Source: Sphingomonas sp. (GTDB lineage: Bacteria > Pseudomonadota > Alphaproteobacteria > Sphingomonadales > Sphingomonadaceae). From it: 64,000 nucleotides of DNA. The notes under the pieces were generated by a model that was not told where the DNA came from, made no database searches, and saw nothing but the letters and a program-made list of their open reading frames with translations. The stretch is taken from the NCBI RefSeq assembly GCF_017304635.1, contig NZ_JAFKMA010000001.1, positions 558,001-622,000 on the forward strand. Direction: 5' to 3'. The position numbers and the translations under genes were made by a program. The number at the start of each line of letters is the position of its first letter. The stretch's first letter is position 1. Shown here one piece after another: positions 17,083 through 25,051 of the stretch.

Positions 17083-18828
17083 GTGTCGACCAACCCCGTG
17101 ATCGCGCTGGACTCGAGCTGGCCGAAGGTTTCGCTGAAGGACGCGACCGCCGCGCTGACCGCGCCGGGGACGAAGTTCGAGATGGCGACGGTGACGATCC
17201 GCGGCGTGCCGACTCGCGTGTGGAAGAATGCGCCGCACGATATCGGCCAGCTCGTCGACCTGTCGCGGATGCATGGCGACCGGGTGTTCGTGGTCCATGA
17301 CGACGAGCGGGTGACGTACGCGGCGTCGTACCGCGCGATCGCGACGCTGGCGCGTGCGCTGGTCGACATGGGGGTGGGGAAGGGCGACCGCGTCGCGTTC
17401 GCGATGCGCAACCTGCCGGAATGGCCGGTGATCTTCTTCGCGATCACCACGATCGGCGCGATCGCGGTGCCGCTGAACGCGTGGTGGACCGGCGGCGAGC
17501 TGGAATACGGGATCAACGATTCGGGTGCGAAAGTCCTGCTGGTCGATGCCGAGCGCTACGATCGGATCGCGTCGCATCTGGCGGCGACCCCGGCGGTCGA
17601 GCGCGTCATCGTGACCCGCGCGCCACAGCCGATCGCGGGGACGATCGCGCTGGAGGACATCATCGGCGGCCCGAAAGATTGGGCGACGCTCCCCGCCGAC
17701 GACCGTCCGCGCATTGCGATCGACAGCGATGACGATGCCACGATCTTCTACACCAGCGGGACGACCGGCAATCCGAAGGGCGCGCTGGGCACGCACCGCA
17801 ATCTGATGACCAACATCCTGTCGGGCGCGTTTTCCGCCGCGCGCAGCTTCATCCGGCGCGGCGAGGCGATCCCCGATCCGACGCCGCGCACGATGCTGAC
17901 GGTGATCCCGATGTTCCACGTCACGGCGTGCTCGGCCGGGCTGATGGGGATGCTGGCGAGCGGCAGCACCACGATCTTCATGCGCAAATGGGACCCGATC
18001 CGCGCGATGGAGATCATCGAGCGCGAGAAGGTCCACTTCACCGGCGGCGTGCCGACGATCGCGTGGCAGCTGCTCGAACATCCCGACCGGCATCTTTACG
18101 ATCTCTCCTCGATCGAGGCGATCGGCTATGGCGGGGCGCCGTCCGCGCCCGAGCTGGTGAAGAAGATCTACGAGGAATTCGGCGCGTTGCCCTCGAACGG
18201 CTGGGGCATGACCGAGACAATGGCGACGGTCACGGGTCATTCGGCGGAGGACTATCTCAACCGCCCGACCAGCGCCGGGCCGCCGGTCGCGGTCGCCGAC
18301 CTGGAAATCCGCGCCGACGACGGCGTCACCGTGCTGCCGATCGGAGAGGTCGGCGAATTGTGGGCGCGCGGGCCGATGATCGTGAAGGGCTATTGGAACA
18401 AGCCGCAGGCGACCGCCGAGACCTTCGTCGACGGCTGGGTCCGCACCGGCGACCTGGCGCGGCTGGACGAGGAGGGGTTCGTCTACATCGTCGATCGCGC
18501 CAAGGACATGGTGATCCGCGGCGGGGAGAACATCTATTCGTCCGAGGTCGAGAACGCGCTGTACGAACATCCCGCGGTGACCGACGCCGCGGTGATCGGC
18601 GTGCCGCACCGGTCGCTGGGGGAGGAACCGGCGGCGGTCGTCCATCTGGCACCCGGTACCAGCGCCAGCGAGGCGGAACTCCAGGCATGGGTGCGCGAGC
18701 GGCTGGCGGCGTTCAAGGTGCCGGTCGCGATCCGCTTCGCGCCCGAAACGCTGCCGCGCAACGCCAATGGCAAGATATTGAAGAAGGACCTGAAGGGCCT
18801 GTTCGCCGACCGCGCCGTAGCCGCCTGA
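17083..18828 (+). CDS. AMP-forming acyl-CoA synthetase
   Basis: A 581-residue adenylate-forming enzyme. The phosphate-binding loop is IFYTSGTTGNPKGAL near residue 224, the A5 motif NGWGMTETMATV, the A7 motif DGWVRTGDLARLDEEG and the A10 lysine is in NANGKILKKDLK near the C-terminus. It activates a carboxylic acid to acyl-CoA with ATP and CoA. The start is GTG 17083, with GGAGAGG three bases before it. It is transcribed away from the esterase operon and shares its 122-bp divergent region, so both are probably co-regulated. The acid cannot be specified from the sequence. Confidence 0.92.
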   Translation: MSTNPVIALDSSWPKVSLKDATAALTAPGTKFEMATVTIRGVPTRVWKNAPHDIGQLVDLSRMHGDRVFVVHDDERVTYAASYRAIATLARALVDMGVGKGDRVAFAMRNLPEWPVIFFAITTIGAIAVPLNAWWTGGELEYGINDSGAKVLLVDAERYDRIASHLAATPAVERVIVTRAPQPIAGTIALEDIIGGPKDWATLPADDRPRIAIDSDDDATIFYTSGTTGNPKGALGTHRNLMTNILSGAFSAARSFIRRGEAIPDPTPRTMLTVIPMFHVTACSAGLMGMLASGSTTIFMRKWDPIRAMEIIEREKVHFTGGVPTIAWQLLEHPDRHLYDLSSIEAIGYGGAPSAPELVKKIYEEFGALPSNGWGMTETMATVTGHSAEDYLNRPTSAGPPVAVADLEIRADDGVTVLPIGEVGELWARGPMIVKGYWNKPQATAETFVDGWVRTGDLARLDEEGFVYIVDRAKDMVIRGGENIYSSEVENALYEHPAVTDAAVIGVPHRSLGEEPAAVVHLAPGTSASEAELQAWVRERLAAFKVPVAIRFAPETLPRNANGKILKKDLKGLFADRAVAA

Positions 18829-18918
18829 CGCGCCCAGTTAACCCTCTCTCGGTGACATGGCCCGGAACCATGCTCCGGCGGCCGTCGTTCTGGCGGCGGA
18901 ACAGTAAGGAGGAGTATC

Positions 18919-19053
18919 ATGTCCGAGATCCGCACCGAGGAAAACGCCAGCGTCGCGCGCACGAGCTTCAACGTGGCCAACGTCATCATCGCGATCGCCA
19001 TTCTGTTGCTGGTGCTCGGCGTGCTGAAATATTTCGGCGCCTCGCCGTTCTAG
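18919..19053 (+). CDS. 44-residue single-span membrane protein
   Basis: A very short gene with an exceptionally good ribosome binding site (AAGGAGG, 6 bases before ATG). The 44-residue product has a charged N-terminus (MSEIRTEENASVARTSF) and one hydrophobic span of about 20 residues, VANVIIAIAILLLVLGVLKY, ending near the C-terminus. It stands alone between the acyl-CoA synthetase and the Crp/Fnr gene. Similar tiny hydrophobic proteins often attach to membrane complexes, but no function can be assigned. Confidence 0.65.
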   Translation: MSEIRTEENASVARTSFNVANVIIAIAILLLVLGVLKYFGASPF

Positions 19054-19118
19054 CCGCCCGGTCCGCCTAGCGTGAAAAGCATTGCCGCGCGTAACGATTT
19101 CGCCGTAGCGTCGCGGCG

Positions 19119-19844
19119 ATGCTGACTGACAATTTCCTGAAGGGCCGCCGTCGTCGCGAGATGAGCGCCGAAGAGCGCGCAGCACTCGAATCGGTGATGG
19201 GCGATCCGGTCACGCTGCCGCGTCGCCGGATCGTGGCGCGGCGTGACGAGGTGGTCGCCCAATCGACCTTCCTCGTTTCCGGCTTCATGTGCCGGTACAT
19301 GGACAGCCTGGACGGGCAGCGGCAGCTCGTCAGCATCCAGACCTCGGGCGATTTCGTCGACCTGCACGGTTACCCGCTGCAACGGCTCGATCACGACGTC
19401 GCGACCTTGAGCGAATGCGTCGTCGCCTATGCGCCGCATGACAAGCTGACCGAACTCATCGAGGCGTTTCCCCACCTCGGACGGTTGCTGTGGTTTTCGA
19501 CGATGGTCGATGCGGCAATGCATCGCGAGTGGATCTTCCGGCTCGGCCGGCTCGACGCGGTCGGGCGAGTCGCGCACATGCTGAGCGAGACCTATTGCCG
19601 GCTCCATTCGGTCGGGCTGGTCAAGAACCACAGCTTCGACTGGCCGCTGACGCAGCAGGATTTGGGCGAGGCGTGCGGGCTGACCGGCGTCCACGTCAAC
19701 CGCACGCTGCGCGTCCTGCGCGAGGCGGGGATGGCGGAAGTGTCGGACCATGTCGTGACGGTGCTCGACTACGACCGGCTGGCATCGGCCGGCGAGTTCG
19801 ATTCGGACTATCTGTACCTGAACGACCACACGCGGACGCCGTAG
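19119..19844 (+). CDS. Crp/Fnr family transcriptional regulator
   Basis: A 241-residue regulator with a cyclic-nucleotide-binding-type beta-barrel (about 40-130), a long dimer helix and a C-terminal winged helix. The recognition segment is PLTQQDLGEACGLTGVHVNR, followed by TLRVLREAGM. The N-terminal FNR iron-sulfur cysteines are not present, so it is not an oxygen sensor of the classical FNR kind. The barrel retains GQRQLVSIQTSGDFVDLHGY in the position of the cAMP pocket, but key cAMP contacts cannot be confirmed. It is monocistronic and its signal is unknown. Confidence 0.9.
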   Translation: MLTDNFLKGRRRREMSAEERAALESVMGDPVTLPRRRIVARRDEVVAQSTFLVSGFMCRYMDSLDGQRQLVSIQTSGDFVDLHGYPLQRLDHDVATLSECVVAYAPHDKLTELIEAFPHLGRLLWFSTMVDAAMHREWIFRLGRLDAVGRVAHMLSETYCRLHSVGLVKNHSFDWPLTQQDLGEACGLTGVHVNRTLRVLREAGMAEVSDHVVTVLDYDRLASAGEFDSDYLYLNDHTRTP

Positions 19845-19924
19845 CGGGGCTGGCGGCTGGTTCGTCCTAGGCCGCGCGGGAGCACGCTTCTTAGAACATC
19901 AGGGGTTGGACGGGCTCTTGTCGC

Positions 19925-21406
19925 CTAGTCGGCCGCCGCGACTACCGACTTCACCGCTCGCTGCCAGCCGTCGAGGCGCTTCTGCCGCGCCGCCGCGTCC
20001 ATTGTTGGTGCGAACGTCGTTACCGCGCCGCGCATCGCGCTCGCCGCGTCCAGATCGGCGAACAGACCGCAGCCGACGCCCGCGAGCATCGCCGCGCCCA
20101 GTGCCGTCGTCTCGATGAACGCGGGCCGCTCGACGCTAACGTCGAGCAGGTCGGCCAGGTCCTGCGCCATCCAGTCGTTGGCGACCATGCCGCCATCGAC
20201 TCGCAGCGTCGTCCAGTCGGTGCCGTCGGCGGCGAACGCCGTCTTCAGGTCGTGCGCCTGATGCGCCATCGCCTCCAGCGCCGCCCGTGCGATATGCGCG
20301 CGCGTCGCCGAAAAGCTCAGCCCCGACAGCGCCGCGCGCGCATCGGCCTCCCACCACGGCGCCCCGAGTCCGGACAAAGCGGGGACCAGATAGACCCCGG
20401 CATTGTCGGCGACCGACCGCGCCAGTTCCTCGGTCTCCGCCGCGGTCGCGATCAGCTTCACCGAATCGCGCAGCCACTGGACCAGGCTGCCGGCGACGAA
20501 CACCGACCCCTCCAGCGCGTAGTGCCGCTTGCCGCCAAACTGCCACGCCACCGTCGCGAGCAGGCGATGGTCGGAATGGGGCACGTTCTCGCCGCACTGC
20601 GCCAGCACGAACGCGCCGGTGCCGAACGTCGCCTTGGTATCGCCGGGCGCGAGGCACGCCTGGCCGATCGTCGCCGCCTGCTGGTCGCCTGCCATGCCGC
20701 AGATGGGAATCGCCGCGCCAAACAGGGTGGTTTCGCCATAATGCCCCGCGCAATCGACGATCTCCGGCAGCGCGGCGCGCGAAGCGCCGAATAGCTCGAT
20801 CAGCTCGTCGTCCCATCCGCCATCGAGCGCCATCAGCGCGGTGCGGCTGGCGTTGGTCGCGTCGGTCACGTGCACGCCGCTGCCGCGCTCGCCCGCGGTC
20901 AGCTTCCACACCAGCCAGCTGTCGATCGTACCGACCGCCAGCCGATCGCCCGCCTCGCGCAGCTGCGGCCATTCGCCCATCGCCCAGCCGATCTTCGATC
21001 CCGAGAAATAGGGATCGAGCAGCAGCCCGGTGCGCTGCTGCACCATCGCCTCGTGCCCGGCCTGCTTCAGCTGGCGACAGATCGCGGCGGTGCGGCGGTC
21101 CTGCCAGACGATCGCGGGCGCCAGCGGCTCGCCGGTCGTCTTGTCCCAGAACACGATCGTCTCGCGCTGGTTGGTGATACCAATCGCGGCGATCCGCTCG
21201 GCCCCGCCAGCCTTGTCGACCATCGCCCGCGCACAGGCGAGCGTGCGGTCCCAGATCTCGCTGGCGTCATGCTCGACCAGGCCCGGGCCGGGATAATGCT
21301 GCGTCAGGTCGGCGGACTGGCTGCCGAGGCAACGGCCGTCGGGCGTGAACAGCATCGCGCGGGTGGACGTCGTCCCCTCGTCGATGACCAGCAGAATCTC
21401 TCCCAT
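19925..21406 (-). CDS. glpK: Glycerol kinase
   Basis: A 493-residue FGGY-family kinase. It starts with LLVIDEGTTSTRAMLF (the phosphate-1 motif), followed by GITNQRETIVFWDKTTGEP and IVWQDRRTA in the family positions. GDTKATFGTGAFVL is the phosphate-2/adenosine region, and RVDGGMVANDWMAQ ends the nucleotide site. The length and motifs match bacterial glycerol kinase, which makes sn-glycerol 3-phosphate from glycerol and ATP. No glpF or glpD is beside it; the gene stands alone, back to back with the AI-2E family permease gene with 54 bp between the starts. Confidence 0.95.
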   Translation of the reverse strand: MGEILLVIDEGTTSTRAMLFTPDGRCLGSQSADLTQHYPGPGLVEHDASEIWDRTLACARAMVDKAGGAERIAAIGITNQRETIVFWDKTTGEPLAPAIVWQDRRTAAICRQLKQAGHEAMVQQRTGLLLDPYFSGSKIGWAMGEWPQLREAGDRLAVGTIDSWLVWKLTAGERGSGVHVTDATNASRTALMALDGGWDDELIELFGASRAALPEIVDCAGHYGETTLFGAAIPICGMAGDQQAATIGQACLAPGDTKATFGTGAFVLAQCGENVPHSDHRLLATVAWQFGGKRHYALEGSVFVAGSLVQWLRDSVKLIATAAETEELARSVADNAGVYLVPALSGLGAPWWEADARAALSGLSFSATRAHIARAALEAMAHQAHDLKTAFAADGTDWTTLRVDGGMVANDWMAQDLADLLDVSVERPAFIETTALGAAMLAGVGCGLFADLDAASAMRGAVTTFAPTMDAAARQKRLDGWQRAVKSVVAAAD

Positions 21407-21460
21407 CGCGCCACGCTAGCCGGGATTACAAAGCGCGCCAATGTCGCTACCACCGGCAGG

Positions 21461-22639
21461 ATGGACGATACGACGACGACACCGCCGACGACCGACGCCG
21501 TGCCGGACGAATTGCCGGTGGTCGACGATCGTCGCGACCGGTTGCTCGCCGGGCTGACGCTGATCGCCGGCGTGGCGCTGGTCGTCGGGTTGCCGTTCGC
21601 GTTGAAGGCGGGGGCGGAATTCTTCCTGCCGGTCACGATCTCGCTGGTGATCGCGATCGCGCTGATCCCGGTGCTCGAATGGTTCGAGCGGCGGCGGTTG
21701 CCGTCGTGGCTGGCGGCGCTGACCTGCGTGCTCGGCTTCCTGATCGCGGCGAACGTCGCGCTGGCGGCGATCGTCGTCCCGGCGATCGAGTTCTTCCGCA
21801 AGCTGCCCGAGCGGATCGACCGCATCCAGACCAACCTGGCGCCGCTGATCGACCTGTACGCGACGCTGCAGAAGTACCTCAATCGCACGATCACGCATCT
21901 GGCCAATACCGGCCCGGTCAAGACGCCCGCCACCACTGCCGTGGCGCCGCCCAGCTCGCTGCTCGAACTCGCCGCGACCTCGGCGCCCACCGCGATCGTG
22001 CAGGTCATCTTCGGCATCCTGGTCGTGTTCTTCTTTCTGGCCGGGTGGACGCGGGCGCGACGCAAGACGATCACCAGCCGCACCAGCTTCGACGGCGCGA
22101 TGGCGACGGCGCGCGTGATCCAGGACGTGGTCGACGACGTGTCGGCGTATCTGGGCACGATCACCCTCATCAACCTGGTGCTGGGCGGGATCGTCGCGGC
22201 GGCACTGTGGACGATCGGCATGCCGTACCCGCTGATGTGGGGCGGCATCGCGGCGTTGCTCAACTACGTGCCGTATTTCGGGCCGATCGTGGCGGCGTTG
22301 CTGCTCGGACTGGGCGGGCTGATGACGTTCAGCGACATCTGGGTCGCGCTGATCCCGGCGGCGATCATGATCGGGTGCCATCTGGTCGAGGCGAACGTGG
22401 TGACGCCGCTGATCGTCGGGCACCGGCTGACGATCAATCCGGTGCTGATCCTGATCTCGCTGAGCTTCTGGAGCTGGGTGTGGGGGACGCCGGGCGCGGT
22501 GCTCGCGGTGCCGCTGCTCATCATCATCCAGACCGTGATCGGCGCGGCCGGCAAGCCCGACATCGCCGGCTTCCTGTTCGAACGCGGCACGCTGGTCCGC
22601 GAGCAGAAAAAGCCGCGGTTCGGGCTGCGGCGGAATTAG
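21461..22639 (+). CDS. AI-2E family (PerM/TqsA-like) membrane transporter
   Basis: A 392-residue polytopic membrane protein of the AI-2E transporter superfamily. After a charged N-terminus it has hydrophobic spans near residues 27-45, 48-66, 77-100, 175-195, 230-255, 260-285, 290-315 and 330-360. LLNYVPYFGPIVAALLLGL is the family signature in the last third. Members export diverse small molecules or ions, and a quorum-sensing role cannot be assumed. The start is ATG 21461 (MDDTTTTPPTTD). The upstream open frame is antisense to glpK and is not coding. Confidence 0.88.
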   Translation: MDDTTTTPPTTDAVPDELPVVDDRRDRLLAGLTLIAGVALVVGLPFALKAGAEFFLPVTISLVIAIALIPVLEWFERRRLPSWLAALTCVLGFLIAANVALAAIVVPAIEFFRKLPERIDRIQTNLAPLIDLYATLQKYLNRTITHLANTGPVKTPATTAVAPPSSLLELAATSAPTAIVQVIFGILVVFFFLAGWTRARRKTITSRTSFDGAMATARVIQDVVDDVSAYLGTITLINLVLGGIVAAALWTIGMPYPLMWGGIAALLNYVPYFGPIVAALLLGLGGLMTFSDIWVALIPAAIMIGCHLVEANVVTPLIVGHRLTINPVLILISLSFWSWVWGTPGAVLAVPLLIIIQTVIGAAGKPDIAGFLFERGTLVREQKKPRFGLRRN

Positions 22640-22663
22640 GCGAGATTAGTTCCGGAACCGTTG

Positions 22664-22692
22664 TTGACAGGCCGGCGACCCTCCCGTAGTGG
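22664..22692 (+). promoter_or_regulatory. Promoter of tRNA-Asp
   Basis: A perfect -35 hexamer TTGACA (22664-22669) is followed by a 17-base spacer and a weak -10, TAGTGG (22687-22692). The tRNA begins 20 bases further on. The spacing and position fit a sigma-70-type stable-RNA promoter. Confidence 0.55.
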
Positions 22693-22712
22693 CCGCGCCT
22701 CACGCTTCTCAA

Positions 22713-22789
<77 letters not shown>

Positions 22790-22867
22790 CAGCGTCGTCC
22801 GAAAGACGCGCTGGCGAAGCCATCGCGCATTCGGACAAGCTCGGCCGGCCTCGCTGCAAGCGAGGTC

Positions 22868-22892
22868 CGACGACGCGGCTTCGCCGCGGCGC
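22868..22892. repeat. 25-bp repeat, inverted copy of 24179-24203
   Basis: The 25 bases are an exact reverse complement of 24179-24203. The core folds into a hairpin (CGCGGC-TTC-GCCGCG). It lies between the tRNA and the toxin gene and may end transcription of one or both. Confidence 0.75.
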
Positions 22893-22894
22893 CG

Positions 22895-23164
22895 CTAGCG
22901 TAACTGGCGTCCGTGCCGAATGCTCGCGATATATGCGACCTCGTCCACGACGAAATACCGCAGCACATATGGCGGCACGCTGACCAGTTCGCGAAACCCG
23001 TCGCCCGCCGGGCGCCCACGATTGGGAAAGTCGCACAGGCTCTCGCCGGCAGCATTCAACCGCCGGGCGATGTCGTTCGCGGCGTCCATGTTGAATTGCC
23101 CGATATAGGCGCGGATCGCATCGATACTGGCCAGAGCGTCGGCCAGCCAGATTACGCGAGCCAT
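22895..23164 (-). CDS. RelE/ParE-superfamily toxin
   Basis: An 89-residue toxin-like protein. MARVIWLADALASIDAI and ARRLNAAGESLCDFPNRGR are the typical ParE helices. FRELVSVPPYVLRYFVVDE is the central beta-sheet and IASIRHGRQ the conserved C-terminal I-x-x-I-x-H-x-x-R/Q strand. The start at 23164 overlaps the antitoxin stop by 13 bases, the usual order for a type II toxin-antitoxin operon. A longer reading from 23212 would double-read the antitoxin and is rejected. It probably inhibits gyrase (ParE type) or cleaves mRNA (RelE type); the two cannot be separated from the sequence alone. Confidence 0.87.
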   Translation of the reverse strand: MARVIWLADALASIDAIRAYIGQFNMDAANDIARRLNAAGESLCDFPNRGRPAGDGFRELVSVPPYVLRYFVVDEVAYIASIRHGRQLR

Positions 23165-23328
23165 TCGGGCGGGATCGGCGTTTCCTCCGGCGTGCCCCAT
23201 TTGAGCAGCCATTCGCGAACCAACTCATGCGGAACGCCTTTGCCGGCGGCGATATCGGCCAGCGCCCGGCGATCCGATTCGGCCTGCGCCTGTGCACTCA
23301 TGCGGAAGATGTCGGGCTCGACCTTCAT
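23152..23328 (-). CDS. Small antitoxin of the ParE-type pair
   Basis: A 58-residue acidic protein directly upstream of the toxin gene and overlapping it by 13 bases. The segment SAQAQAESDRRALADIAAGK forms one helix, VPHELVREWLLKWGTPEET the next, and PPEWLA ends the chain. The HE-x-V-x-x-WL-x-x-WG pattern is typical of small proteins found beside ParE toxins, though I cannot name the family precisely. No classic ribbon-helix-helix is obvious. The start is ATG 23328 with only a weak ribosome binding site. Confidence 0.75.
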   Translation of the reverse strand: MKVEPDIFRMSAQAQAESDRRALADIAAGKGVPHELVREWLLKWGTPEETPIPPEWLA

Positions 23329-23352
23329 GCCGGACTTTCTATCATGCGCTCG

Positions 23353-23583
23353 TCACGATTTCCACCGCCCGGTCTCCATCCAGCTCAGCATCCGCCGCAT
23401 CGGCAGCAGCCACAGCCACGCCACGCCGGCCGCGACGTAGAACGCCAGTTGCAGCACGCCCGGCCATGTCCCGACCCAGCGCGACAGGCTGGCGACGGCG
23501 ACGCACCACACCACCAGCATCGCGACGATCGCAAGCATGCCGACCGGCTTCTGCCAGCGGGGCGTCGGCGCGTTCGCATTCAT
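23353..23583 (-). CDS. DUF2842 small membrane protein
   Basis: A 76-residue protein with two hydrophobic spans (about 15-35 and 43-62). It has the DUF2842 pattern: PRWQKPVGMLAIV at the start, SLSRWVGTWP in the loop and PMRRMLSWMETGRW at the end. DUF2842 is an alphaproteobacterial inner-membrane family of unknown function. It starts 10 bases after the cyclo-ligase stop and is probably cotranscribed with it. Confidence 0.85.
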   Translation of the reverse strand: MNANAPTPRWQKPVGMLAIVAMLVVWCVAVASLSRWVGTWPGVLQLAFYVAAGVAWLWLLPMRRMLSWMETGRWKS

Positions 23584-23593
23584 CGAGGGAAGC

Positions 23594-24154
23594 TCATCGC
23601 AGCATCAATCCTTGTTCGGTCACGATCGCGTGGAGCGGCACGTCCCACGCGTCGACGGGCAGCGCATCGACTTCCTGCACGCTCCACGCGACGCCCAGCC
23701 GCCATGCGTCGGGAAACAGCGCGAAGGCGCGGTCGTAATGGCCAGCACCCTGGCCGAGCCGGTTGAGCGACGCGTCGAATGCGACCAGCGGGGTCAGGAT
23801 GATGTCGGGTGCGAGCGCGGGGGCCGCATGGTGCGGCTGGTGCAGCCCGAATGCGCCAGGGACCAGATCGTCCTCCGCGTCCCAGGCGAGGAAGCGCATC
23901 GGCTCGGCGCGGCTGACGACGTGGGGGAGGGCGACGGCGCAGCCGGCGGCGACGGCCGCGCGGGCGAGCGGCGACGGGTCGGCCTCGCTGCCGAGCGGGA
24001 CGTAGGACGCGATCGTGACGCCGTGGCTGAGGCGCTCGCGCAGGGCATCGGGAACGGGGATAGTGGGAGCTTCGATCGCCACGAAGACGTCGCGCGCAGC
24101 GCGGATTTGGGCGCGGAGGAGGGACTTGGCGGTGGCGGTGCGGGGGGAAGTCAT
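23594..24154 (-). CDS. 5-formyltetrahydrofolate cyclo-ligase
   Basis: A 186-residue enzyme that converts 5-formyl-THF to 5,10-methenyl-THF with ATP. AKSLLRAQIRAAR near the start carries the basic ATP-site residues. TPLVAFDASLNRLGQGAGHYDRAF has the family hallmark G-x-G-x-G-x-Y-D-R loop, here GQGAGHYDR. The order zapA, 6S RNA, cyclo-ligase is the conserved ssrS-ygfA arrangement of proteobacteria. Confidence 0.93.
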   Translation of the reverse strand: MTSPRTATAKSLLRAQIRAARDVFVAIEAPTIPVPDALRERLSHGVTIASYVPLGSEADPSPLARAAVAAGCAVALPHVVSRAEPMRFLAWDAEDDLVPGAFGLHQPHHAAPALAPDIILTPLVAFDASLNRLGQGAGHYDRAFALFPDAWRLGVAWSVQEVDALPVDAWDVPLHAIVTEQGLMLR

Positions 24155-24178
24155 GCGAGCCGGCCGTATCGAAGAGGC

Positions 24179-24203
24179 GCGCCGCGGCGAAGCCGCGTCG
24201 TCG
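24179..24203. repeat. 25-bp repeat, inverted copy of 22868-22892
   Basis: An exact reverse complement of 22868-22892, containing the hairpin CGCGGC-GAA-GCCGCG. It lies 25 bases upstream of the cyclo-ligase start in the 294-bp gap below zapA. The two copies bracket the cyclo-ligase, DUF2842 and toxin-antitoxin genes. Confidence 0.75.
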
Positions 24204-24307
24204 AAGCTCGGCTGAGGCCGAGCCCGGCCGCGCTAGCGCGTCTTGGCAGCAGCTTCGCTACCGCTCCGCGCGCGGCGCGGTGGCGGGACCACCATGGATC
24301 GGTGGCC

Positions 24308-24413
24308 GGGTTATCCTCTGACGCACGGTACGTCAGGTGGGGACCATGTACGTCGGACCAGGATCCGGGCAGGGACAGCCCCCATGGATGATGAATAGCC
24401 TCAGGGATAATAA
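24308..24413 (-). ncRNA. ssrS: Probable 6S RNA
   Basis: The gap between zapA and the 5-formyl-THF cyclo-ligase gene is where 6S RNA sits in many proteobacteria. On the minus strand TTATCCCTGA (24410-24401) pairs over 10 bp with TCAGAGGATAA (24321-24311), leaving one bulged A. This forms a closing stem around a long, imperfectly paired interior, the overall shape of 6S RNA. A promoter with 17-base spacing lies just upstream. The predicted length, about 105 bases, is shorter than the usual 150-200, so the 3' end may reach into 24280-24307, where another small hairpin lies. 6S RNA binds sigma-70 RNA polymerase in stationary phase. The call rests on synteny and fold, not on a covariance search. 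Confidence 0.55.
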
Positions 24414-24418
24414 AGGCT

Positions 24419-24447
24419 CGTATCGGGCAGTACCCGCCGCCGGACAA
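24419..24447 (-). promoter_or_regulatory. Promoter for the 6S-like RNA
   Basis: On the minus strand, -35 TTGTCC (24447-24442) and -10-like GATACG (24424-24419) are exactly 17 bases apart. The expected start falls at about 24412, at the base of the closing stem. The hexamers match consensus only partly. Confidence 0.4.
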
Positions 24448-24448
24448 T

Positions 24449-24728
24449 CTAGGCGTCCGGCGCCGGTTTCTCAAGGGTGTCGGCGATCCCCTCGAGCCGA
24501 TCGGCCAGCGTCGCGAGATAGGCGGCGCTCGGCCCGCCGCCAGTCGCGGGGCGGTGTTCGGCCGCATACAGGCTGTCGGCCAGCATCAGCGCGACCAGCA
24601 GCATCGTCCGTTCGGCGTTGAGCCCGCCCGACGCGCGATTGGCCGGCGCCCAGCGCTGGTCGAGCATCTCGCCCGCGACAGGTGACGTTGTGGCGGCGGT
24701 CCCCGATCGTCAGCGTGACCTCAGCCAT
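24449..24728 (-). pseudogene. zapA: zapA with an apparent frameshift
   Basis: The first 17 codons from ATG 24728 read MAEVTLTIGDRRHNVTC, the beta-hairpin start of ZapA. The expected continuation, ML(D)QRW...GGLNAERTMLLVALMLADSLY, which is the ZapA coiled-coil core, is in another frame from 24667 to the stop at 24449. The break lies within 24668-24677, where a short segment also seems to be missing. Staying in the first frame gives unrelated Arg/Ala-rich sequence. ZapA cross-links FtsZ filaments at the division site. The alternatives are a sequencing or assembly error, or a truncated 72-residue protein started at 24667 that lacks the beta-hairpin. Confidence 0.65.
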
Positions 24729-24894
24729 GCTTCGCCCCCAGCGCGTCGAGCGCGGCGATCGCTTCGCCGACCCGCCCACGCAACGCGTCGTGGCGTTGCC
24801 GCAGTTCCGCGGTCGCACGATCGCGCGCCGCGACCGCTCGCTCGATCCGCGCCAGCGCGGCGTCGATGCGATCGGTGGGGGAAGCGTCTGTCAT
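24721..24894 (-). CDS. Small coiled-coil protein upstream of zapA
   Basis: A 57-residue, highly charged, Ala-rich helical protein (IDAALARIERAVAARDRATA, then ELRQRHDALRGRVGEAIAAL) with a heptad pattern over almost its whole length. Its stop overlaps the zapA start by 8 bases. Small coiled-coil genes directly before zapA are common in alphaproteobacteria, so a division-related role is possible. No family could be named. Confidence 0.7.
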   Translation of the reverse strand: MTDASPTDRIDAALARIERAVAARDRATAELRQRHDALRGRVGEAIAALDALGAKHG

Positions 24895-25051
24895 AATCCT
24901 GGAATAGCACGGGGCAGGGGGGCGGCAAGATCGATTCGCCGCGCGCGCGATGCGTCCCGGCGGTTGACGCGATGGCCGCGCATCCCCAAAGGCTCGCGGC
25001 GACCGCCGGCCCCCAATCGCGCGCGTGCCGGCAGCAGGAGGAGCACGACAC

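Noticed and set aside
20870-21460. N-terminal extension of the AI-2E transporter frame
   Set aside because: It is antisense to glpK. A start with a charged N-terminus lies at 21461.
23165-23212. Longer N-terminus for the ParE-type toxin
   Set aside because: It would double-read most of the antitoxin C-terminus. The toxin homology begins at MARVIW (23164).
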